64,000 nt of DNA, from assembly GCF_011440375.1 (NCBI RefSeq), contig NZ_JAAOIR010000003.1:1-64000 (forward strand), in the 5' to 3' direction. A model generated the notes under the pieces. That model ran no database searches, had not been told where the DNA came from, and worked only from the letters and a program-made list of their open reading frames with translations. Positions 1 to 8,406 of the stretch are shown piece after piece (the first letter of the stretch is position 1; every line of letters starts with the position of its first letter). A program made the translations under genes and the position numbers. Source of the DNA: Halorubellus sp. JP-L1 (lineage in GTDB: Archaea; Halobacteriota; Halobacteria; Halobacteriales; Natrialbaceae).

Positions 1-150
1 CGTGCTGGCCCTGCTGACCGTGCTGGCCCTGCTGACCGTGCTGGCCCTGCTGACCGTGCTGGCCCTGCTGGCCCTGCTGACCGTGCTGGCCCTGCTGGCC
101 CTGCTGACCGTGCTGGCCCTGCTGGCCCTGCTGACCGTGCTGGCCCTGCT
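1..150. repeat. Alternating 18-bp and 27-bp tandem repeat
   Basis: Three identical 18-bp units (1-54) are followed by three identical 27-bp units (55-135) and a decaying copy. The 27-bp unit is the 18-bp unit with one 9-bp sub-block duplicated. All units are multiples of three and keep the minus-strand Gln/Gly/His frame open. The array continues past the left edge. Confidence 0.95.
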
Positions 151-307
151 GGCCTCGCTGGTTCTGTTGGCCGTGCTGTCCCTGCTGATGTTGCTGGCCC
201 TGGCCTTGCTGGTGTTGCTGTCCCTGCTGACCCTGCTGGCCGTGCTGTTCGTGTCCCTGGCTTCGGTCGCGCGAACTCGATCGGTTTCGTGATTGGTATC
301 GTCTCAT
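2..307 (-). CDS. Gln/Gly-rich low-complexity protein, 5' end only
   Basis: The ATG lies at 307 and the frame is open to the left window edge, so only about 102 N-terminal residues are visible. A short basic and serine-rich head (MRRYQSRNRSSSRDRSQ) is followed by a tract of almost only Gln, Gly and His. The tract ends in exact peptide repeats GQQGQH and GQQGQQGQH. Composition and the Arg/Ser-rich head resemble the Gln-rich CBS-domain protein at 44359-45480, so a similar folded C-terminal domain may lie outside the window. That is an inference. The plus-strand Leu-rich reading of the same DNA is the antisense of this repeat. Confidence 0.72.
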   Translation of the reverse strand, partial: MRRYQSRNRSSSRDRSQGHEQHGQQGQQGQQHQQGQGQQHQQGQHGQQNQRGQQGQHGQQGQQGQHGQQGQQGQHGQQGQQGQHGQQGQHGQQGQHGQQGQH

Positions 308-855
308 GGGTGTATTGGGTGGCGTTATCGCGTGCGATGGACTGAACCCACCGCCGTCTGGGTATCTGACGCCATCGCGTCGTACGGCCAGAGCCAGTAT
401 ATTCATTATGTGCCTAACGAGCAGCTGGCCTGGGGTAGTCTCCAATTTGGGACAGTGAACGGTTCGGACGAACCCGTGAACGGTCGGGGTTAGAACGATG
501 GATGACCGGGGAACGGCCCTCGATCGTGGGGGCGTTACGGTGGTCATGAGGACATTACGGCGTGCTACCGTTCGGGAAACCGTGGGTTACGCTGCTCGAA
601 AGGCATCTGGATCCCGCATCGGCCGTCCAGAGTGACGTGCCCGTCACCCCGGAACCAGCGCGGCGAGCCATCGGCCGTCGAGCCGTGGCGACGACTCCGT
701 CGACGGAGTCGGCTCGTGCACCGGCGGCCACCTACAGGCTCGAACTCGCTCGAATCCACTCGCCCGTACCCCTAGATCGACTCGTGGACGGGGCTCGGGG
801 ACAAGCACACAGGCCCAACAGTCAAGGTGGAGTCCCGCGAACGGTGACGTGTATC
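308..855. other. Intergenic region without a supported gene
   Basis: This 548-bp gap separates the divergent Gln-rich gene and the small zinc-protein gene. A 66-codon plus-strand ORF (293-493) and the upstream extension of the 856 gene (from 562) show no recognisable domain or plausible start. The stretch should hold both promoters. I could not single out a convincing TATA box. Confidence 0.5.
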
Positions 856-1128
856 ATGCCCATCTGTGACGGGTGCGAACAGAAGGTCCCGTATCAGGAT
901 CTCGACACCCACCAGCGGTACTGTCGTGGGTCGCAGAACGACGATGACCCCACCACGGCCGAGCGCCTCGATGCGCGAAAGGCCGTGTTCGAGGAGTGCC
1001 TCGAACTCGCGAAAAGACGGCTCGCGGAGCGGCTCGACGAGAGGGGCCGAGCGCGTCAGCTACCGGACGACCCCGCGGGAATCGAGGGATCGAACCTCAG
1101 GTACACGCGACCACCGAGCCGACGGTAA
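856..1128 (+). CDS. Small C2HC zinc-finger-like protein
   Basis: A 90-residue protein with Cys4-x2-Cys7-x11-His19-x3-Cys23 at the N-terminus, the spacing of a small C2HC zinc finger. A charged helix with a Lys/Arg/Glu pattern follows (about residues 38-65), then a basic tail. I chose ATG 856 because the zinc motif starts immediately after it; the open frame reaches back to 562, but that extension looks non-coding. It is probably a small nucleic-acid- or protein-binding factor. No partner is evident from context, and the downstream regulator gene is convergent. Confidence 0.72.
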   Translation: MPICDGCEQKVPYQDLDTHQRYCRGSQNDDDPTTAERLDARKAVFEECLELAKRRLAERLDERGRARQLPDDPAGIEGSNLRYTRPPSRR

Positions 1129-1295
1129 CTCGCGCTCGAGCTGTTCGATCGCGACGGTGCGGTCACTCGGTGTCGACGAGTGGCGACGCCAGCAATCTGA
1201 CCGCGCGACTCTCTACTCGAGTTCCAACGAGAAGATCGCGGACAGGCCCCCGACAGCGCCAATTATGCGGCGGTTCTGCGTCGTCGCACTCGTCG

Positions 1296-1937
1296 TTACT
1301 TGAGCGTCTGCTGGATGAGCGTTCGATGGCCGCGGCGGAGTCGTTCCGAGAGCGCCTGGTGCGAGATGTCGAGTTCGTTCGCGAGCTCCTCCAGGCTACG
1401 GCCACGGGGGACGTGATAGTAGTCGGATTCGATCCCGGCGGCGAGGGCCTCGTACTGTTTGTCCGTGAGTTCCTTCCCGGTCCGGTCTATCGACTCGACG
1501 ACGCCCTTCACGCGGTGGATCGTGAGGTCGACGCCGTGCTGCTGGCAGATGTCGTACGTGGCCGACACCGAGTCGTGCGACGGGAACAGGATGCGGAGTT
1601 CCCACCGGCCGTTCTCGCCGCGTGCGTCGAGGAGCGTCCCGTCCTCGACGCCGAGGAGGTAGACGACGATGCGGATGCGAGCCTGCCACGTGACGTGGTA
1701 GAGCGAGCGGTCTTCCTTCTCGAGGAGGCGCTCGACGTCGCGCGTGGAGGAGTCTGCTTCGAGCGCCTCGTGGACGTCGTCCATGTCGGAGGCCGACAAC
1801 CAGACGAAGGGTGCGACGCTGTCGTCGTCGTTCGCGACGAGCTGGACGGTCTCGCATTCGACGTCGGGGAGTTGCGCGAACGTGTCCGCGAGCGCGAACT
1901 GGTCGGCGGGCATGGTTGCATCGACGATTGTTCCCAT
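1296..1937 (-). CDS. Bacterio-opsin-activator-type HTH_10 regulator
   Basis: A 213-residue transcription factor of the haloarchaeal Bat type. The C-terminal 36 residues (178-213) form the HTH_10 DNA-binding domain, with SLEELANELDIS as first helix and turn. The N-terminal 170 residues match the alpha/beta sensing region these small Bat proteins carry in place of PAS-GAF modules. An AT-rich CTATAGTAA element around 1966-1975 sits about 33 bp upstream of the ATG and could be its TATA box. It is monocistronic. Targets cannot be inferred; relatives regulate phototrophy, redox or stress genes. Confidence 0.85.
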   Translation of the reverse strand: MGTIVDATMPADQFALADTFAQLPDVECETVQLVANDDDSVAPFVWLSASDMDDVHEALEADSSTRDVERLLEKEDRSLYHVTWQARIRIVVYLLGVEDGTLLDARGENGRWELRILFPSHDSVSATYDICQQHGVDLTIHRVKGVVESIDRTGKELTDKQYEALAAGIESDYYHVPRGRSLEELANELDISHQALSERLRRGHRTLIQQTLK

Positions 1938-2248
1938 GCCTTGGTCGTTGGCCGATGACGGGGATTACTATAGGGATGATACTTGTGAACGACGTCGGCG
2001 TGGAAAGTACCCGGCTCCGAAAGAGGTGCTTTGCGCTGGTTTCGGTCATCATAATTCGCGTGAATGCCTGTGGCCCGTGATTTCGGCGACCCATCTTGCC
2101 AATAACCTGACTGTTCGACCGACGGTACGTGGTGATTTTCCGGGTAAACGAACCGGTTCCGGGCGGGGAGCCGTCCCCGCGGGAGGCGGTCGGGACTGCG
2201 GTGTGCAAGCCCAATGGTCTTGGGCGACGCCCGGGTACCTCCGGCGGC
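1938..2248. other. Divergent intergenic region
   Basis: A 311-bp region between the HTH_10 gene and the divergent membrane-protein gene. It contains the likely TATA element of the HTH_10 gene near 1970 and an AT-rich patch near 2050. ORFs reading through it are out-of-frame extensions of neighbours. I see no RNA gene or small coding sequence. Confidence 0.45.
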
Positions 2249-2752
2249 ATGAACACGCTTGGATCGCAGCGGCCGGCGACCGAGGACGCAGCGGCATCGA
2301 CGGCGGAGCGACTGCGAGAATCGGCGAAGAAAGCGACGCTCGAAGCACTCGAGGCCGCGGAATCCGTCGAACTCGAGGCCGCGGACGTCCACGGCGGGGT
2401 GAGTCGTGGCCGAGCGGGCGACCGTGGGGACTCCTCGCGGAGTCCGAGTGACCGCGACTCGTCGCGTGGGTCGGGCGGATTCCTGTCTCGCCACCCGGGC
2501 TTCGGCGCGCTGCTGGCTGGTCTCGGCATCGCGGCTGTAGTAGCGTTCGTGCGCCGACGGCGGTCGTCGAGCCACGACCACGACGACGACGGTGGGGTCG
2601 CGGCGACGGTCCCGATCACGGACGACGACGGATCCGGGTCCGCCGACGATGGCAGCGGGACAGGGCCGTCCGACGCCGACGGCGGCGCGGCCGGTGCGAC
2701 GACCGATCCGGTTCCGGACGACGACACCACGCGGACCTCCGACGACGAATAG
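2249..2752 (+). CDS. Single-pass membrane protein with acidic tail
   Basis: A 167-residue protein of unknown function. Residues 1-50 form an amphipathic Ala/Glu-rich helix. Residues 51-80 are Arg/Ser/Asp-rich and probably disordered. Residues 84-101 form one hydrophobic segment, followed at once by a positive stop-transfer cluster (RRRR). The remainder is an Asp/Gly/Thr-rich acidic tail. The ATG at 2249 was chosen over the longer frame from 2129 because coding character begins there. By the positive-inside rule the tail is probably cytoplasmic. Confidence 0.62.
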   Translation: MNTLGSQRPATEDAAASTAERLRESAKKATLEALEAAESVELEAADVHGGVSRGRAGDRGDSSRSPSDRDSSRGSGGFLSRHPGFGALLAGLGIAAVVAFVRRRRSSSHDHDDDGGVAATVPITDDDGSGSADDGSGTGPSDADGGAAGATTDPVPDDDTTRTSDDE

Positions 2753-2889
2753 ACGCGGACAGCGCGACCCAACGGACTCCCGGAAGAGAGGAGTGCGCGA
2801 GTACGGCGCAACGAGGTGGTCGCTTCCCTATCGGACTCGGTATCCTGGCAATAACTAACGGTTCGGGGTTGGATGGGAGAGACGAACCA

Positions 2890-3129
2890 ATGTTCATCGA
2901 GAGGTTCACTGCCGTCGACCGTGTGGCGTCGCACACAGTACTCCAGGCAATGGAGGGGATCCCGCTCCAGTTCACGGGAGACTTCCTGTACCTCGCCGTC
3001 GCGTTCTTCGTGCTCGCGCTCGTCGCCGGGCTCCTCGGCGCGCGAGGGGTCGCCGGCATCAGCATGGAGATCGCTCGGATCTTCATCATCCTCTTCATCA
3101 TCCTCGCGGTCATCGCGCTCCTCCTGTAG
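2890..3129 (+). CDS. DUF1328 small membrane protein
   Basis: A 79-residue protein of the DUF1328 (YtjA-like) family. Two hydrophobic segments (about 34-52 and 63-79) are separated by the GARGVAGISMEIAR linker typical of the family, which in bacteria is stress- or envelope-associated. The ATG at 2890 gives normal length and has GGGAG upstream; an in-frame TTG at 2869 is possible. A close paralogue lies at 12331-12540. It lies about 125 bp before otsA on the same strand, so co-expression under osmotic stress is possible but unproven. Confidence 0.82.
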   Translation: MFIERFTAVDRVASHTVLQAMEGIPLQFTGDFLYLAVAFFVLALVAGLLGARGVAGISMEIARIFIILFIILAVIALLL

Positions 3130-3190
3130 CGGGCGGAGCGGCGCCCGTCACGCGGTCCTGGGGCGCCGAACCTGCCCCTGCAGGCGTCAC

Positions 3191-3208
3191 GGGTTTCCAT
3201 GGAAGCCC
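3191..3208. promoter_or_regulatory. Near-perfect palindrome upstream of otsA
   Basis: An 18-bp dyad with 9-bp arms and one mismatch, centred on CCATGG. It lies about 50 bp before the otsA start in an otherwise unstructured leader. Position and symmetry suit an operator for a dimeric regulator. It is only a candidate. Confidence 0.35.
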
Positions 3209-3254
3209 GCTCTCTCCGACAGAGCGCTCGCTGGAGCGCGTGAGTTCCATATCC

Positions 3255-4802
3255 ATGCAACAGGACACGCCGAACGGTAACGCGACAGCGACGGACGAGT
3301 TCGGAGACGACGACGCGAGATCGGTGCTCGCGGGACGGGACCTCGTCGTCGTTTCGAACCGGCAACCGTACGCGCACAACTACGACGATGGCGAGGTCGT
3401 CGTCGACGCTGCGACGGGCGGCCTGACGAGCGGCCTCGACCCGTTCCTGCGCGAGTCCGGTGGAACGTGGGTGGCGTGGGGCGACGGCGACGCGGACCGC
3501 GAGGTCGTCGACGCGGACGACCGCGTGCGCGTTCCCCCGGAGGACCCCGCGTACGACCTGCGGCGCGTGTGGCTCGACGACGACGACGTCGAAGGGTACT
3601 ACTACGGGTTCAGCAACCGTGTTCTCTGGCCGATCTGTCACGGGTTCCTGGGGAACGTCCACAGCGAGCCGTCGTACTGGCAGCGGTACCGCGACGTGAA
3701 CGAGCGGTTCGCGGACGTCGTCGCCGACGACCTCGGTGCGGGCGACGACCCGATCGTGTGGTTCCAGGACTACCACCTGGCGCTTGCGCCGCGAATGGTT
3801 CGACGTGCTGCGCCCGACGGCGCCGGCCTCCTGCAGTTCTGGCACATCCCGTGGCCGACGTGGGACACGTTCCGTGCGTGCCCGCACGGTCGCGCCATCC
3901 TCCGCGGACTCCTCGGGAACGACGTGCTCGGGTTCCACGTCGAGCGGTACAGCCGGAACTTCCTGGAGTGCGTCGACCGTGCGCTAGAGGACGCGGCCGT
4001 GGACTACGACCGCGGGCTGGTCGAGTACGATGGCGAGGCGACGGACGTCGTCGAGTGCCCGCTCGGGATCGAGGTCGACCGCGTCGAGGACGGCGCCGAA
4101 GAGGGCGAGGCCGCCGGCGTCTGGGAGTCCTTCGCCGCCGAGCACGGCATTCGCGAGGACGCGACGATCGCGCTCGGCGTCGAGCGCCTGGACTACACGA
4201 AGGGCATCCCCGAACGCCTGCGGGCGCTCGAGACGGTGTGGGAGACCGAACCCGAGTGGCGGGGCGAACTCACGTACGTCCAGAACGCCTCGGAGAGCCG
4301 GTCGCGCATCCCCGAGTACGCGGCCGTCCAGGAGACCGTGGAGTCGGAGATCGCGCGGATCAACGACCGGTTCGGGACCGAGGATTGGACGCCGATCGTG
4401 TACACGACCGACCGCCTGTCGCCCGCGGAACTGTACGGGCTGTACCGGCGCGCGGACGTCGGGATCGTCAGTGCGGTCCGCGACGGCCTGAACCTCGTCG
4501 CGCCGGAGTACGTCGCGGCACAGGACCGCGCGGAGCCGGGCGTACTCGTGTTGAGCGACCAGACGGGCGTACACGATCGCCTGGGGCGGTCCGCGCTCTC
4601 GGTGTCGCCACTGGACTGCTCGGGGTTCGCGGCGACGATCACGGTCGCGTTGAACATGTCCCTGAAGGACCGGCGGCGCCGCCACGCGTTGCTCCGGGAC
4701 GACGTCGTATCGGACTCGCTGTCCGAGTGGGTTCGGACGTTCGCGGCGGCGGTCGCACGGACCGAACCGGCGCTCCCGGCGGTCACCGATGGTGGACGCT
4801 GA
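3255..4802 (+). CDS. otsA: Trehalose-6-phosphate synthase
   Basis: A 515-residue GT20 glycosyltransferase making trehalose 6-phosphate from a nucleotide-glucose donor and glucose 6-phosphate, the first step of compatible-solute trehalose synthesis. Visible family motifs in order are VVSNRQPY, the GGLTSGLDP donor-loop region, WFQDYHLALAP, FWHIPWP, GVERLDYTKGIPERL and the C-terminal DGLNLVAPEYVAAQ. The length fits the family with a short acidic N-terminal extension. ATG 3255 is preferred; an in-frame GTG at 3240 is the alternative. otsB overlaps its last 14 bp, so translation is probably coupled. Confidence 0.95.
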   Translation: MQQDTPNGNATATDEFGDDDARSVLAGRDLVVVSNRQPYAHNYDDGEVVVDAATGGLTSGLDPFLRESGGTWVAWGDGDADREVVDADDRVRVPPEDPAYDLRRVWLDDDDVEGYYYGFSNRVLWPICHGFLGNVHSEPSYWQRYRDVNERFADVVADDLGAGDDPIVWFQDYHLALAPRMVRRAAPDGAGLLQFWHIPWPTWDTFRACPHGRAILRGLLGNDVLGFHVERYSRNFLECVDRALEDAAVDYDRGLVEYDGEATDVVECPLGIEVDRVEDGAEEGEAAGVWESFAAEHGIREDATIALGVERLDYTKGIPERLRALETVWETEPEWRGELTYVQNASESRSRIPEYAAVQETVESEIARINDRFGTEDWTPIVYTTDRLSPAELYGLYRRADVGIVSAVRDGLNLVAPEYVAAQDRAEPGVLVLSDQTGVHDRLGRSALSVSPLDCSGFAATITVALNMSLKDRRRRHALLRDDVVSDSLSEWVRTFAAAVARTEPALPAVTDGGR

Positions 4803-5595
4803 GCGACGCCCGCCGCGGATCGACGACCACCTGGAGACGGTGGCGTCCTCTCTCGGGACCGACGGCGGCCTGTTCGTGGGACTGGACTTCGACGGGACGC
4901 TCTCGCCGATCGCGTCGACGCCCGACGAGCCGGAGCTCGCGGCGGCGTGCCGCGACGCGCTGGCGGCGCTCGTGGCGCACCCGGGCGTGACCGTCGGCGT
5001 CGTCAGCGGTCGCGCGCTCGCGGACCTGAAGGAGCGCGTCGGCGTCGAGGGCGTCGTGTACGCGGGGAATCACGGCCTCGAGCTCGAGCACCGCGGGGAG
5101 ACCGAGGTGCATCCCGCAGCGGCGACGCATCGCCCTCACCTCCGCGAGGTCCGCCGGGAACTCGAGGGGCGCGTCGGCGACGTCCGCGGGTGCGAGGTCG
5201 AGGACAAGGACCTCACGCTCTCCGTGCACTATCGGCGGACGCCGCCGGCGCTCGTCGAGAACGTCCGCGACGGCGTTCGCGACGTCGTCCCCGAGGACGA
5301 CCCGGACCTCCGCGTCAACGAGGGGAAGGCGGTACTCGAGGTTCGGCCGGCGATCGACTGGGACAAGGGGTCGGCGATACTCTACCTCGTCGAGCACCTC
5401 GAGGGCGTGCGACGGATCGTGTACGTCGGCGACGACGTGACCGACGAGGACGCGTTCGACGTGCTCGACGACGAGGACGTCGGCGTCCACGTCGGACCGG
5501 GCCACGGGTCGGCAGCGGACTACCGAGTGGACTCTCAGGACGAGGTTGCGCCGTTCCTCTCGTGGGTCGCCGACGTCGTCGACGGGTCGTCGTGA
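4789..5595 (+). CDS. otsB: Trehalose-6-phosphate phosphatase
   Basis: A 268-residue HAD-superfamily phosphatase that converts trehalose 6-phosphate to trehalose. It has the catalytic GLDFDGTLSPI motif near residue 32, the VVSGR motif II, the substrate-cap GNHGLEL and the Mg-binding VGDDVTDEDAF motif. All key aspartates are present. The ATG overlaps the end of otsA by 14 bp, giving a two-gene otsAB operon. The last codons and stop are part of a 29-bp-period direct repeat that continues into the gap before the convergent gene. Confidence 0.95.
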   Translation: MVDAERRPPRIDDHLETVASSLGTDGGLFVGLDFDGTLSPIASTPDEPELAAACRDALAALVAHPGVTVGVVSGRALADLKERVGVEGVVYAGNHGLELEHRGETEVHPAAATHRPHLREVRRELEGRVGDVRGCEVEDKDLTLSVHYRRTPPALVENVRDGVRDVVPEDDPDLRVNEGKAVLEVRPAIDWDKGSAILYLVEHLEGVRRIVYVGDDVTDEDAFDVLDDEDVGVHVGPGHGSAADYRVDSQDEVAPFLSWVADVVDGSS

Positions 5596-5630
5596 CTCAC
5601 CCCTGCGTCGACGGGTCGTCGTGACTCACC
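5577..5630. repeat. 25-bp direct repeat spanning the otsB stop
   Basis: Two identical 25-bp copies (5577-5601 and 5606-5630) lie at a 29-bp period. The first contains the last otsB codons and its TGA, and the second abuts the convergent gene's stop at 5632. This looks like a slippage duplication of the otsB 3' end. Confidence 0.85.
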
Positions 5631-5631
5631 G

Positions 5632-5967
5632 CTACGGGCGGTCGCGCTGGAACAGGCGGACGGTGTCGGCGTCGGGGTCGTAGTCGACGACGCCGTACGC
5701 TTCGAGCGTCGGCAGATGCCCGTGGTGGAGCCACGTGCGGACGCGGCGGACGCTCTCCTCGCCGACGTCTTCGGGCTCGCTGTCGTCGAGGAGTGCGACG
5801 CAGCCGCGAGCGAGGTCGTCGAGGTCGACCGTTCCGCCCGTCCGGTAGAGGTACGTGACGGCGGCGCGGCCGTAGGGGTCGGAGAGGACGTCCCTGAGGT
5901 CCTCGAACGGCGAGTCGTCGGGTGGAATGCGCTCGAATCGAGCGGGGTCGTCGTCGGGGGCTGGCAT
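5632..5967 (-). CDS. DUF7344 winged-helix protein
   Basis: A 111-residue haloarchaeal winged-helix-type protein of the DUF7344 kind: a core of about 85 residues ending in the conserved TWLHHGHLPTLEAYGVVDYD, a recognition-helix and wing pattern shared with the two domains of the protein at 55537-56118. It is probably a transcriptional regulator. It is convergent with otsB, its stop lying 36 bp from the otsB stop, and it is not in an obvious operon. No ligand-binding domain is present. Confidence 0.75.
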   Translation of the reverse strand: MPAPDDDPARFERIPPDDSPFEDLRDVLSDPYGRAAVTYLYRTGGTVDLDDLARGCVALLDDSEPEDVGEESVRRVRTWLHHGHLPTLEAYGVVDYDPDADTVRLFQRDRP

Positions 5968-6121
5968 TGCTGTAGTCGTCTAGTCCCGTGGTGATACGTC
6001 GACTGCCTGCAACGGTCGTGTCGGGGACGCGACGACCGTGCCCGCGGGTGACTTCGAACGGTCCGACGCCCAGTCGCTGCTCTCGCGTGACTTCGAGCGG
6101 CTCGACGCCCAGTCGCTGCTC

Positions 6122-6655
6122 TCACGTGGCGGCGAGCGTTCCGACGTCGGCGTCTGGGCCGCTCTCGGGGTCGCGTTCGTGGACGGTCGCGACGACGTCG
6201 AGGAGATCGTCTTCGACGTCGTCGATGGGTGCGGTCGTGTCGACGGCCTCGAGCGCGCCGAGTGCGGTCGCCGCGCCGGTGCCGCGTGCCGCGGCGACGT
6301 CGTGGAGAACGCCGCCGTCGCGGTCGACGGTCCGGAGTTCGACGCTCCCCGACGGAGTTCGGCCGGCGACGAGCGCCTCGACGCCCGTCGAGGCCGCGAC
6401 CTCGCCCGCGAGTTCGCCGACCGCGTCGATCGTCGGCTCCCGGCCGTGGTCGTCCCGGTAGCGGTCGACCTTCGCGTCGAGCGTCCGGGTGAACGCCGCG
6501 ACGTTCCCGGGGTCGCCGACGGCCGCGCAGAGCGCGGCGCCGAGGTCGTGGATGCGGTCGACCTGGTCGTTCGCGACGACGTCGTTCTGCACGTGTCGGC
6601 GGTCGGCTGCGAGGACGACGCCGCCGGCGCTCTCGACCCCGATGATGGTGGCCAT
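6122..6655 (-). CDS. Proteasome-beta-like protein lacking Thr1
   Basis: A 177-residue Ntn-hydrolase-fold protein related to 20S proteasome/HslV beta subunits. The start MATIIGVESAGGVVLAADRR aligns without gaps with the mature beta-subunit N-terminus (TTTVGI...GVVLA-D), but position 1 is Ala instead of the nucleophile Thr. The residue aligning with Lys33 is Arg, while Asp17 is kept. There is no propeptide. It is therefore probably proteolytically inactive or uses another chemistry; a regulatory ring or scaffold is possible. The start at 6655 is fixed by this alignment; upstream codons are unlikely. Genuine psmA/psmB genes are not in the window. Confidence 0.8.
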   Translation of the reverse strand: MATIIGVESAGGVVLAADRRHVQNDVVANDQVDRIHDLGAALCAAVGDPGNVAAFTRTLDAKVDRYRDDHGREPTIDAVGELAGEVAASTGVEALVAGRTPSGSVELRTVDRDGGVLHDVAAARGTGAATALGALEAVDTTAPIDDVEDDLLDVVATVHERDPESGPDADVGTLAAT

Positions 6656-6693
6656 ACGAGGAGGTTTGGACTTCAGATGGAAAGCGATTGCCC

Positions 6694-7242
6694 CTACGGG
6701 CGTCCCGCGTCGGACCGCGACCGCCCGATGGCGCCGGCGGTCCCGAGCCACGTCCCGAGTGCGAGCCCGTAGACGACGTGACCGACGTGGAAGACGAGGC
6801 GTTCCTCGCCGTCGAGGTCGACGTCGAGGAGTCGTCCCAGGAGGATGCGATTACCGAGCACGGAGAGGACGAGAGCGTATGCGACGCCGGCGAGGAGGGT
6901 GACGCGATCGTCGCGCTCGCCGGGGTCGTCCCCGAGCCGCGAGAGCGCGAGCCCGAGGACGCTCCCGGCGCCGGCGCCGTAGCCGAAGTGTAGCGCGAGC
7001 GCCTGGAGCGGGTACGACGACGGGTCGCCATCGCCGACGTACTGCGCCCAGAACTCGGCCGTCGGCGGCAGTCCCTCGAACAGCGGGATGCGGTACGCGG
7101 TCATCGCGAGCGTCCCGACGAGCCCGCCGACGGCACCGCTCGCGACCGCTCGCGCCAGCGAACGGCGGTTCGAGCCGGAGCGGTCCCCTCCGGTCGTGGT
7201 CGCGTCACTGTCCTCGTCGGCCGGGCGGAGACTCGTTGGCAT
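6694..7242 (-). CDS. Four-helix integral membrane protein
   Basis: A 182-residue membrane protein with an acidic, disordered N-terminus (about 1-35) and four hydrophobic segments: AVASGAVGGLVGTLAMTAYR, the ALHFGYGAGAGSVLGLAL region, LLAGVAYALVLSVLGNRIL and VFHVGHVVYGLALGTWLG. The paired GxxG-rich helices and HFGYG/HVGHVVYG motifs resemble uncharacterised archaeal DUF1440/DUF6789-type proteins. This is a loose assignment. I took the internal ATG at 7242; the upstream extension has no membrane-protein character. The proteasome-like gene lies 38 bp downstream on the same strand. Confidence 0.65.
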   Translation of the reverse strand: MPTSLRPADEDSDATTTGGDRSGSNRRSLARAVASGAVGGLVGTLAMTAYRIPLFEGLPPTAEFWAQYVGDGDPSSYPLQALALHFGYGAGAGSVLGLALSRLGDDPGERDDRVTLLAGVAYALVLSVLGNRILLGRLLDVDLDGEERLVFHVGHVVYGLALGTWLGTAGAIGRSRSDAGRP

Positions 7243-7377
7243 CCCGTAGACGATGGCCTCGGCGACCGCTTGAACGTGTTGCCGGGCGTCGCAGGCCCCC
7301 GCCGGCGACCGCGCCGAACGTACCTTCGACCTCCGGCGACGCCACGAACGTCCCGCAGTCGACGTCACGAACGTCCC

Positions 7378-8229
7378 TCAGGCGGCGCCGTACATGGACG
7401 TCGCGTTCCGGTCGTCGACGTCGACGGAGCGGACGTCGTTCGAGAGGACGGCGTTGACGACGGCGCCGACGAGCACGATCAGCGAGGCGAAGTACAGCCA
7501 GGTGAGGATGAGGATGGCGCCGCCGAGGAACCCCGATCCACCCCCCGACCCGCCGTAGGAGACGTACACCTGGAACAGCGCCTGGAGCACCGCCCAGCCG
7601 ACGGCCGCGAACAGGGCTCCGGGGAGCGCCGAGCGGACTTCCATCTCGACGTCCGGGAAGAAGTAGTAGATGGGGAGGAAGGCGACGGTGAGTCCGACCA
7701 CGAGCGCGAGCGGCATCAGTACGCCGGCGTAGGGGACGTCGAGGAACGCGACCGCGGTGCTGGCGACGACGACCGCGACGACCGCGATCAGGAGGCCGCC
7801 GAGCGCGGCCAGCGAGTCCGTGGCCTTGTCCAGAAACGACTCGTCTGGGTTCGCGTAGTAGATCTCGAGGAAGGCGGTGTCGAGGCTTATGAACAGGCGG
7901 AGCGCGCCCCAGCCGAGGACGACGATGCTGATGATTGACGTGCTCGACACGCCGGACTGTCGACGCAGGGCCGCACCGAGGAGCTCCTGGGCTTGCGCGG
8001 GGAGGAAGGAGGCGGTCGCGGCGACGATCTGGTCGATGAGCGCCTGGTCGCCGACGACTCCCAGGACGACGAACAGCAGGACGAACAGCGGGAGCAGCGA
8101 GAGAAACGCGGAGAACGCGACGCTCCCGGCCATGAACGAGACGTTCCGTTCGGTGAACGTCTCGTACATCCGCCAGAGGCGTGGCGAGCGATTCCTGAGT
8201 CGGGACTCGAACCCGTCGATGACGGACAT
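7378..8229 (-). CDS. YihY/BrkB-family membrane protein
   Basis: A 283-residue inner-membrane protein of the YihY/virulence-factor BrkB family. It has the family N-terminal hallmark AGSVAFSAFLSLLPL (about 34-48), six predicted hydrophobic segments, the internal GWGALRLFISLDTAF block and a Gly/Ser-rich loop before a final helix. The family was once misnamed ribonuclease BN and its transport or envelope role is unresolved. The gene is minus-strand, upstream of and co-oriented with the membrane protein at 6694-7242. Confidence 0.85.
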   Translation of the reverse strand: MSVIDGFESRLRNRSPRLWRMYETFTERNVSFMAGSVAFSAFLSLLPLFVLLFVVLGVVGDQALIDQIVAATASFLPAQAQELLGAALRRQSGVSSTSIISIVVLGWGALRLFISLDTAFLEIYYANPDESFLDKATDSLAALGGLLIAVVAVVVASTAVAFLDVPYAGVLMPLALVVGLTVAFLPIYYFFPDVEMEVRSALPGALFAAVGWAVLQALFQVYVSYGGSGGGSGFLGGAILILTWLYFASLIVLVGAVVNAVLSNDVRSVDVDDRNATSMYGAA

Positions 8230-8406
8230 ACGGGTTCAAGCGGCCGCAATCGAATAACGCCCCGGCTTCCGTGTGCGCGGTCGGGTTCGCGCAACCACGG
8301 CCGAGGGTAGCGTCGGTGCGGTCGATGTGACCTGAATCCGAGGACCAGGCGGGTCAGGAATTCGCGCCCTGTACGCTTAACAACCGCTGGGGCGAACGTG
8401 CAGCGT

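Noticed and set aside
1-150. CRISPR-like array
   Set aside because: The units are contiguous without spacers and are in-frame coding repeats.
2-292. Leu/Ala-repeat plus-strand ORF
   Set aside because: It is the antisense of the Gln/Gly repeat of the minus-strand gene. The Gln frame has a proper ATG and head and matches other Gln-rich genes here.
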